Below are positions 57,830 to 64,000 of a stretch of 64,000 bases of DNA, piece by piece. Made by a program: the position numbers and the translations under genes. The stretch is from contig NZ_LT670819.1 in NCBI RefSeq assembly GCF_900129855.1, positions 806,001 to 870,000 of the forward strand, read 5' to 3'. Position 1 is the first letter of the stretch. The number at the start of each line of letters is the position of its first letter. This stretch comes from Streptomyces sp. 3214.6. Its GTDB lineage: Bacteria > Actinomycetota > Actinomycetes > Streptomycetales > Streptomycetaceae. Under the pieces are notes generated by a model. That model did no database searches and was not told the origin of the DNA. It was given only the letters and a program-made list of their open reading frames with translations.

Positions 57830-58971
57830 AGATCCTCTTCGTCGCCGGGGGAAGCGCGGCCACCGTGTTCGCGTTGGCCCCGCTCGCGACCGCGGCCCGC
57901 GGGGCCGGGCACGAGGTCGTCATGGCCGCCGTCGGCGACATCGTGCCGGTGGTCGCCGGTGTCGGACTCCCCGCCGTCTCCATGACGTCCTCACCGATCC
58001 GGGACTTCATCTACCGGGACCGGGACGGCACGCCCGTGACGCCGCCGGCCGACCCCGAGGAACAACCTGCTTTCACCGGACGCTGGTTCGGACGGATGGC
58101 GGCTGCCACCCTGGGCCCCCTGACCGATCTCACGCACGACTGGCGGCCGGACCTGGTGGTCGGCGGCACCATGATGTACGCCGCCGGCCTGCTCGCCCGG
58201 CAACTGGGCGTGCCCTATGTGCGCCATGCCTGGGACTCCGTCGAGGCGACCCGTATCGATCCCGGCGGCGAGGAGGAACTCGGGCCGGAGCTGAAGCGGC
58301 TGGGCCTGTCCGGGCTGCCCACGCCGGATCTGTTCATCGACGTCTGCCCGCCCAGCCTGCGGCCCCCGGACGCGGCGTCCGCCCATCCGATGGCATGCCG
58401 GCCCGCCAACACGCAGCGCGAGCTGGAACCGTGGATGTACACGCGGGGCGCACGGCCCAGGGTGTGCGTCACGGCCGGCAGCCGGGTCGCCAACGACGAC
58501 GGCACCGCATACCTGCGCGAGGCCTACGAGTTCCTGCGCGACCTGGCGCTCGATGTGACGGCGCTGGACGCGGAGGTGGTGATCGCCGCACCGGAGAACG
58601 TGGCCGCCGACCTGCGGGCCGAGATGCCGGGCGTGCGCGCGGGCTGGGTCCCGCTGGACGTCGTGCTGCGGACCTGCGATCTGCTGGTGGGTCACGCCGG
58701 CGGGGTCACCACCCTCACCGCGATGTACGCGGGCGTCCCACAGCTGCTCCTGCCGCAGTGGGGCATCCTCGGCCCTCCGACGCGGCGGCTCGCCGCCTAC
58801 GGCGCGGGCATCACCCTGCACCCCGGCGAGGCCGACCGGGCACGCATCGCGCGGTCCTGTCGCGCGCTGCTGACAGAGCCTTCCTACACCGACCGGGCCG
58901 AAACCCTGGCCCAGGAGATCTCCGCGATGCCGTCGCCGGCCGAACTGGTCGGCGTGCTCGAGAAGTTGTGA
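57826..58971 (+). CDS. GT1-family glycosyltransferase, LanGT2-like
   Basis: 381 residues, GT-B fold. N-terminal half MKILFVAGGSAATVFALAPL with acceptor-site loops, and RPDLVVGGTMMYAAGLLARQ. C-terminal nucleotide site GHAGGVTTLTAMYAGVPQLL, with PLDVVLRTCD before it. The start looks closest in my recall to LanGT2/SaqGT5 O-glycosyltransferases rather than the C-glycosyltransferase UrdGT2. It would attach the first dideoxyhexose to the angucycline. GTG start overlapping the previous stop. Confidence 0.85.
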   Translation: MKILFVAGGSAATVFALAPLATAARGAGHEVVMAAVGDIVPVVAGVGLPAVSMTSSPIRDFIYRDRDGTPVTPPADPEEQPAFTGRWFGRMAAATLGPLTDLTHDWRPDLVVGGTMMYAAGLLARQLGVPYVRHAWDSVEATRIDPGGEEELGPELKRLGLSGLPTPDLFIDVCPPSLRPPDAASAHPMACRPANTQRELEPWMYTRGARPRVCVTAGSRVANDDGTAYLREAYEFLRDLALDVTALDAEVVIAAPENVAADLRAEMPGVRAGWVPLDVVLRTCDLLVGHAGGVTTLTAMYAGVPQLLLPQWGILGPPTRRLAAYGAGITLHPGEADRARIARSCRALLTEPSYTDRAETLAQEISAMPSPAELVGVLEKL

Positions 58972-59018
58972 CCGCGACGGACGGCCGGATTGGCGGCCGT
59001 ACGAGGAGGCATTTTCCG

Positions 59019-60086
59019 ATGAAAGCCCTGGTGCTGTCGGGCGGGGCGGGCACCCGCCTGCGGCCGTTCAGCCACTCCATGCCCAAGCAGCTCATCCCGG
59101 TCGCCAACAAACCGGTCCTCGAACACGTCCTGGACAACATCGTCGCGATCGGTGTCACCGACATCGGCATCGTCGTCGGCGACTGGGAACCCGAGATCAC
59201 CGCGGTGCTCGGGGACGGCTCGCGGCTCGGCGCCCGTCTGACCTACCTGCGGCAGGACAAGCCGCGCGGGCTTGCCCACTGCGTGTCCGTCGCCCGGGAC
59301 TTCCTGGGCGAGGACGACTTCGTGATGTACCTCGGCGACTGCATGCTCGTCGGGGGCGTGGCGGAGGCGGCCGAGGAGTTCGCGCGCGCACGTCCCGCCG
59401 CCCACGTGGTCGTCCACAAGGTGGCCGATCCGTCCGCCTTCGGGGTGGTCGAGATGGACCCGGAGGGCACGGTGCGCCGACTGGTGGAGAAGCCCCGGGA
59501 GGCGCGCAGCGACCTCGCGCTGACCGGGGTGTACTTCTTCACCCCGGACATCCACCGGGCGATCGCCGCGATCGAGCCCAGTGACCGTGGAGAGCTGGAG
59601 ATCACCGACGCGATCCAGTGGCTGGTGACCGACGGCGCCCAGGTGCGGGCGGGCCGGTACCACGGCTACTGGAAGGACACCGGCCGCATCGATGACGTCC
59701 TGGAGTGCAACCGCAAGCTCCTCGACGGCCTGGTCCGGCGGATCGACGGCGAGGTGGACGAGGCCAGCGAGCTGAGCGGGGCGGTCGTCGTGGAACCCGG
59801 CGCCACGGTGGTGCGCTCCCGGATCGAGGGGCCCGCGGTCATCGGGGCGGGCGCGCGGGTGGAGGACTGCGTGATCGGTCCGCACACGTCGGTGGGCCGG
59901 GAGTGCGCGCTGACCGGCTCGCGCCTGGACTACTCCATCGTGCTCGACGGCGCGGAGATCCACCGGGCCGGCCGGTTGCACGGATCGGTCATCGGACGCT
60001 TCGCGGTGGTCGGTCCGGTGACGGACGACGACGATCGGCAGCGGCTGGTGATCGGTGACCACAGCCGCGTCCAGGTGGCGGGGTGA
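59019..60086 (+). CDS. glucose-1-phosphate thymidylyltransferase, long type
   Basis: 355 residues. N-terminal nucleotidyltransferase signature LSGGAGTRLRPFSHSMPKQL at about 5-24, and VMYLGDCMLVGG with the catalytic Asp. A C-terminal left-handed beta-helix (ELSGAVVVEPGATVVRSRIE onward) marks the long antibiotic-cluster form. Makes dTDP-glucose, first step of the deoxysugar path (UrdG/LanG position). GAGGAGG at 59003-59009; ends GTGA-coupled with the next gene. Confidence 0.93.
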   Translation: MKALVLSGGAGTRLRPFSHSMPKQLIPVANKPVLEHVLDNIVAIGVTDIGIVVGDWEPEITAVLGDGSRLGARLTYLRQDKPRGLAHCVSVARDFLGEDDFVMYLGDCMLVGGVAEAAEEFARARPAAHVVVHKVADPSAFGVVEMDPEGTVRRLVEKPREARSDLALTGVYFFTPDIHRAIAAIEPSDRGELEITDAIQWLVTDGAQVRAGRYHGYWKDTGRIDDVLECNRKLLDGLVRRIDGEVDEASELSGAVVVEPGATVVRSRIEGPAVIGAGARVEDCVIGPHTSVGRECALTGSRLDYSIVLDGAEIHRAGRLHGSVIGRFAVVGPVTDDDDRQRLVIGDHSRVQVAG

Positions 60087-61123
60087 GCGTGCATCCCGTC
60101 CGCATCGGCGTGCTGGGCTGCGCGGACATCGCGCGCCGCCGGATGCTGCCCGCCATGGCCGCGGTCGAGGAGACGGAGGTCGCCGCCGTCGCCAGCCGCG
60201 ACGTGGACACGGCGGCGCGGACCGCGATGCCGTACGGGTGCCGGGCCGTGGGCGACTACGCGGAGCTGGTCACCCTGCCGGACGTCGAGGCGGTGTACGT
60301 CCCGCTGCCCGTGGCGCTGCACGCCGAGTGGGTGGAGGCGGCCCTGCGCGCGGGCAAGAACGTCCTCGCGGAGAAGCCGCTGACCACCGACCCGGAGCGC
60401 AGCCGCGCCCTGTTCGCGCTGGCGCGCCGACGCGGGCTGGTGCTGCGGGAGAACGTGATGTTCGTCCACCACGCGCAGCACGCGGCCGTGCGTCGGCTGG
60501 TGGACGACGGCGTGATCGGTGAACTGCGCTCCTTCCACGCGGCGTTCGCGGTGCCCCGCCGCCCCGACGGCGACATCCGGCTGGTCCCGGAACTGGGCGG
60601 CGGCGCGCTGTGGGACGTCGGCGTGTACCCGGTACGGGCCGCCGTCCACTTCCTCGGGGCCGGACTGCGGGTAGCGGGGGCGGTGCTGACCCGGGACCGG
60701 TACGGGCGGGAGGTGGACACCGCCGGCAGCGTGCTGCTGCGCACCGCGGACGGTGTCGGCGCCCACCTGGACTTCGGTCTGGACCACGCCTACCGCTCGT
60801 CGTACGAACTCTGGGGCACCGCGGGCCGCGTCACGGTGGAGCACGCCTTCACGCCACCGGCCGACCGACGCCCGGTGCTGCGCGTCGTGGACGCGGGCGG
60901 GACCCGGGAGGTGGTGCTCGATCCGGACGACCAAGTCGCCAACACGGTAAGGGAGTTCGCCCGGGCCGTGCGCGCGGCGGACACCGGCTCGATCCCCCGG
61001 TCGGCCGACCGGGCCGAGGAAGCCGCGCTGCTCCAGGCGGACCTGCTGGCCGAGGTGCGGCGCGGCGCGGATCTCGGTCTCGCCCACCACCGTCCATCGT
61101 TTTCCGGAACGGAGTACTCATGA
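60083..61123 (+). CDS. NDP-hexose 3-ketoreductase (Gfo/Idh/MocA fold)
   Basis: 346 residues. NADPH fold GVLGCADIARRRMLPAM at about 9-25, VLAEKPLTTDPE motif with the conserved EKP lysine, and ALWDVGVYPVRAAVHFLGAG. In dideoxysugar clusters this family (UrdT/LanT type) reduces the C-3 ketone formed after 2,3-dehydration. GTG start overlapping rmlA-type gene; ATGA overlap with the 4,6-dehydratase. Confidence 0.9.
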   Translation: MSVHPVRIGVLGCADIARRRMLPAMAAVEETEVAAVASRDVDTAARTAMPYGCRAVGDYAELVTLPDVEAVYVPLPVALHAEWVEAALRAGKNVLAEKPLTTDPERSRALFALARRRGLVLRENVMFVHHAQHAAVRRLVDDGVIGELRSFHAAFAVPRRPDGDIRLVPELGGGALWDVGVYPVRAAVHFLGAGLRVAGAVLTRDRYGREVDTAGSVLLRTADGVGAHLDFGLDHAYRSSYELWGTAGRVTVEHAFTPPADRRPVLRVVDAGGTREVVLDPDDQVANTVREFARAVRAADTGSIPRSADRAEEAALLQADLLAEVRRGADLGLAHHRPSFSGTEYS

Positions 61124-62103
61124 AGATCCTCGTCACGGGCGGGGCGGGCTTCATCGGCTCGGCCTACGTCCGCCGCCTGCTGGAGGGCGTGTACCCGCAG
61201 ACCGCGGGCGTCCAGGTCACGGTGGTCGACAAACTGACGTACGCGGGCAACCGCACCAGTCTGCCCGCCGCCCATGACCGCCTCGAATTCGTCGAGGGCG
61301 ACATCTGCGACATGCCGCTGCTGCTCGACGTGCTGCCCGGTCACGACGCGGTGGTGCACTTCGCCGCCGAGTCCCATGTCGACCGGTCGCTGCTGTCCGC
61401 GGCGGAGTTCGTCCGGACGAACGTGTCCGGCACCCAGAACCTGCTCGACGCGTGCCGCGCCACCGACGTGCCGCGGATGGTGCACGTGTCCACGGACGAG
61501 GTGTACGGCTCCATATCCGAGGGCTCCTGGACCGAGGACAGCCCGCTGCTGCCCAACTCGCCCTACGCCGCTTCGAAGGCGGCCTCCGACCTGATGGCCC
61601 GCGCCGCCTGGCGCACCCACGGACTCCATGTGTCCGTGACCCGCTGCTCCAACAACTACGGCCCCCGCCAGCACCCGGAGAAGCTCATCCCGCTGTTCGT
61701 CACCAACCTCATGGAGGGCCGCCCGGTCCCGCTCTACGGGGACGGCCGCAACGTGCGCGAGTGGCTGCACGTCGACGACCACTGCCGGGCGCTGCACACG
61801 GTGCTCAGGGACGGCGGCGCCGGGGAGGTCTACAACATCGGCGGCGGCACGGAGCTGACGAACCTGGCTCTCACCGAACGACTGCTCGAACTGTGCCGTG
61901 GTGACCGGTCGATGATCCAGCGGGTCGCCGACCGCAAGGGCCACGACCTGCGTTACTCCCTCGACGCCGGGAAGATCCGCGACGAACTGGGCTTCGTGCC
62001 GCGCATCGGCATCGACGTGGGCCTCGCCGCCACCGCCGCCTGGTACCGCGACAACCCCGACTGGTGGAAGGCCGTCAAGGACCGGGCGAGGTCGGCCTTA
62101 TGA
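61120..62103 (+). CDS. dTDP-glucose 4,6-dehydratase
   Basis: 327 residues, extended SDR. NAD motif TGGAGFIGSAYV at 6-17; catalytic Thr125-Asp126-Glu127 in HVSTDEVYGS and Tyr149/Lys153 in SPYAASKAASD. Converts dTDP-glucose to the 4-keto-6-deoxy sugar, the branch point for all deoxyhexoses here. Coupled to both neighbours by ATGA overlaps. Confidence 0.95.
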   Translation: MKILVTGGAGFIGSAYVRRLLEGVYPQTAGVQVTVVDKLTYAGNRTSLPAAHDRLEFVEGDICDMPLLLDVLPGHDAVVHFAAESHVDRSLLSAAEFVRTNVSGTQNLLDACRATDVPRMVHVSTDEVYGSISEGSWTEDSPLLPNSPYAASKAASDLMARAAWRTHGLHVSVTRCSNNYGPRQHPEKLIPLFVTNLMEGRPVPLYGDGRNVREWLHVDDHCRALHTVLRDGGAGEVYNIGGGTELTNLALTERLLELCRGDRSMIQRVADRKGHDLRYSLDAGKIRDELGFVPRIGIDVGLAATAAWYRDNPDWWKAVKDRARSAL

Positions 62104-62888
62104 GCACGGGCCGCACGACGGCGGGCACCGTGGTGGGGCGGGGCTTCCTCGCCCGCCACCTGGCCCCGGTCGCCGAACGGCACCCCGGCACGGTGATCCT
62201 GGCCGCCGGGGTCTCCCTGGCCAGCACGACGGCACCGGAGGAGTTCGCCAGGGAGGCGGAGCTCCTGGACGAGACGATCGGCATGTGCCGCGCCCTCGGC
62301 CGGCGCCTGCTGTTCTTCTCCACGGCCTCCACCGGCATGTACGGCACCGCGCCGGGGCCGGGCCGCGAGGACGCGCGGGTCGTGCCGAGCACCCCGTACG
62401 CGCGGCACAAGTTCGCCCTGGAACAGCGGCTGCGCACGTCCGGGGCCGACCACCTGGTGCTGCGGCTGAGCCATGTCGTCGGGCCCGGGCAGCCGCCGCA
62501 CCAACTGCTCCCAACACTGGTACGGCAGTTGCGCGAGGGCCTGGTGCAGGTCCATCTGCGCGCCACCCGGGACCTCATCGGCGTGGCCGACGCGGTGACC
62601 GTCGTCGACCGCCTGCTGGCGCTCGACGTGCGGAACACGATCGTCAACGTGGCGTCCGGCGCGGCCGTACCCGTCTCGGCCGTCGTCGACCACCTCGAAC
62701 AGCGGCTCGGGCTGGTCTGCCGACGCGAGCTCCGGGACACCGGGTCGGGGTGCACGGTCGGCATCGACCGGCTGCGCTCCCTCGTCCCCGAGGTGGCCGA
62801 CCTGGGGTTCGGACCGCACTACTACCGCGGAGTGCTGGACGGTTACGCGGCCTCCGTGGCCCAGGCGCCCCACCGAACGGAGAGGTAG
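62100..62888 (+). CDS. NDP-hexose 4-ketoreductase (SDR)
   Basis: 262 residues, short extended-SDR. The Rossmann start TVVGRGFLARHL is degenerate but has GRGFLA; LFFSTASTGMYG supplies the catalytic Ser/Thr, and TPYARHKFALEQRL the Tyr-Lys pair. Sits where UrdR/LanR lie and would set C-4 stereochemistry, the last step to dTDP-D-olivose or its epimer. Very compact operon spacing. Confidence 0.85.
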   Translation: MSTGRTTAGTVVGRGFLARHLAPVAERHPGTVILAAGVSLASTTAPEEFAREAELLDETIGMCRALGRRLLFFSTASTGMYGTAPGPGREDARVVPSTPYARHKFALEQRLRTSGADHLVLRLSHVVGPGQPPHQLLPTLVRQLREGLVQVHLRATRDLIGVADAVTVVDRLLALDVRNTIVNVASGAAVPVSAVVDHLEQRLGLVCRRELRDTGSGCTVGIDRLRSLVPEVADLGFGPHYYRGVLDGYAASVAQAPHRTER

Positions 62889-62895
62889 CAACCCA

Positions 62896-64000
62896 TGACC
62901 CGGCACGCAGCGAGCCCCGTGCTCGTCCTACCGCGCCCGAGGGACAACGCCCGGCTGCCCGGCCGGCTCGCCCGGTCCGCCGCCACCACGGAGGGCACGG
63001 ACCTGCGCCTGGAGGACGTCCCCGGCTGGCTGGCCGACCGCGATCGCGCGCACCGCTTCGAGGTGGAGCGCATCCCCTTCGCCCGGCTCGACGCCTGGTC
63101 GTTCGACCCAGGCACGGGCGACCTCGGGCACCGCAGCGGACGGTTCTTCACGGTCCGGGGGCTCAGCGCGCACATCGGCGGTGACCCCGCGACCGACTGG
63201 CAGCAGCCCGTGATCGAGCAGCCCGAGGTGGGCATCCTCGGCATCCTCGCCAAGGAGTTCGACGGGGTGCTGCACTTCCTGATGCAGGCCAAGATGGAGC
63301 CGGGCAATCCCAACCTGCTCCAGCTCTCGCCCACCGTGCAGGCCACCCGCAGCAACTACACCCGGGTGCACCGGGGAGCGCCCGTGCGGTACCTGGAGCA
63401 CTTCCTGCGCCCCGAGCGGGTCATCGCGGACACACTCCAGTCGGAGCACGGCTCCTGGTTCTACCGCAAGGCCAACCGCAACCTGATCGTCGAGACGGAC
63501 GGCGAGGTGGAACCGCACGACGACTTCCGCTGGCTGACGCTGGGGCAGATCCACGCCCTGCTGCGCCGGGACAACCTGGTCAACATGGACTCCCGGACCG
63601 TCCTGTCGTGTCTGCCTCTGCCGGCCGCCGAGCCGGAGGCGCTGCACTCCGACACCGAGCTGCTGTCGTGGATCACCGGGGAGCGGTCGCGGCACGACCT
63701 GACGACCGAACTGATCCCGCTGGCACGGGTGGAGGGCTGGGTACGCGAGGAGGAGCGCATCCGGCACGAGCACGAGCGGTACTTCGACGTCGTGGCCGTG
63801 TCGGTGCGGGCGGGCAGCCGCGAGGTCACCTCGTGGACCCAGCCGTTGTTCGAGCCGCGCGGCACGGGAGTCACCGCATTCCTGACCCGGACCATCGGCG
63901 GCATGCCGCACTACCTGGTGCACGCCAAGGTGGAGGGCGGGTTCCTGGACACCGTGGAGCTGGGGCCGACGGTGCAGTGCGGTCCGGGCAACGTCGCCCA
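62896..64000 (+). CDS. NDP-hexose 2,3-dehydratase (5' part)
   Basis: The first 368 residues of a protein cut by the window edge. A duplicated fold: repeat one carries LTSW-like blocks (WSFDPGTGDLGHRSGRFFTV, EVGILGILAKEFDGVLHFLM, NLLQLSPTVQATRSNY) and repeat two the parallel ones (SWTQPLFEPRGTGVTAFL, YLVHAKVEGGFLD, LGPTVQCGPGN). This is the UrdS/LanS/TylX3 family, which removes the C-2 hydroxyl. ATG at 62896 after GGTAGCAACC; start fixed by residue MTRHAASPV. Confidence 0.92.

Overview
The window is high-GC actinobacterial DNA, almost certainly from a Streptomyces chromosome. Supporting signs are the extreme third-position GC, frequent GTG starts and GTGA/ATGA gene overlaps, rare TTA (bldA) codons, families typical of the genus (DUF5133, DUF4232, MAB_1171c-like, large LuxR regulators), twin-arginine secreted hydrolases and a type II polyketide locus. 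No tRNA, rRNA or CRISPR array was seen.

Region 1 (1-2680) is the end of a three-gene operon: a DUF2064 glycosyltransferase-like protein, a methyltransferase and a DUF2029-type membrane glycosyltransferase. Region 2 (2770-15197) is a plant cell-wall degradation island. It holds a CebR-like LacI repressor divergent from a GH6 cellulase, with two 14-bp CebR-type boxes between them. It also has an esterase-CBM2/GH43-CBM6/GH27-CBM13 operon on the minus strand and, divergently, a GH43 and a fused GH10-GH62 enzyme. A leishmanolysin-like metalloprotease gene sits inside the island. Two of the secreted enzymes carry a TTA codon in the signal-peptide region.

Region 3 (15.2-31.5 kb) is accessory and partly decayed. 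It contains a frameshifted MmyB-type regulator next to a truncated SDR, an eroded membrane-protein pseudogene, an orphan FtsX-type permease, a cupin with an internal deletion, a membrane protein with repeated tryptophan-proline motifs and a complete LuxR-type (LAL) ATPase regulator. It continues with an ECF sigma factor with a shortened C-terminus, a second LAL gene reduced to its C-terminal third, an IS21-family element (istA/istB) abutting it, and an 87-bp direct repeat flanking a DUF4232 gene.

Region 4 (31.5-45.4 kb, all minus strand) starts with a tightly overlapping five-gene operon: P-loop kinase-like protein, GH3 acyl-adenylating ligase, TIGR00027-type methyltransferase and two proteins I do not recognise. 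Next come a methyltransferase, a tandem antibiotic-biosynthesis-monooxygenase protein, an NmrA-like reductase, a YceI protein, an MFS exporter, a second-copy-type FabI, and an XRE regulator / MAB_1171c-like membrane protein / ImmA-IrrE protease set.

Region 5 (46.2-64 kb, plus strand) is an angucycline-type type II PKS cluster. Gene order is oxygenase, cyclase, KS-alpha, KS-beta (CLF), ACP, ketoreductase, aromatase/cyclase, second oxygenase, SDR reductase, exporter, FMN reductase, acyl-CoA carboxylase epsilon-like subunit and glycosyltransferase. Deoxysugar genes follow (NDP-glucose synthase, 3-ketoreductase, 4,6-dehydratase, 4-ketoreductase, 2,3-dehydratase), and the cluster runs off the right edge. 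The set predicts a decaketide benz[a]anthracene core decorated with a 2,6-dideoxysugar such as D-olivose. Translation of the first PKS-operon gene and of the divergent ImmA/IrrE gene should depend on the TTA-reading tRNA.
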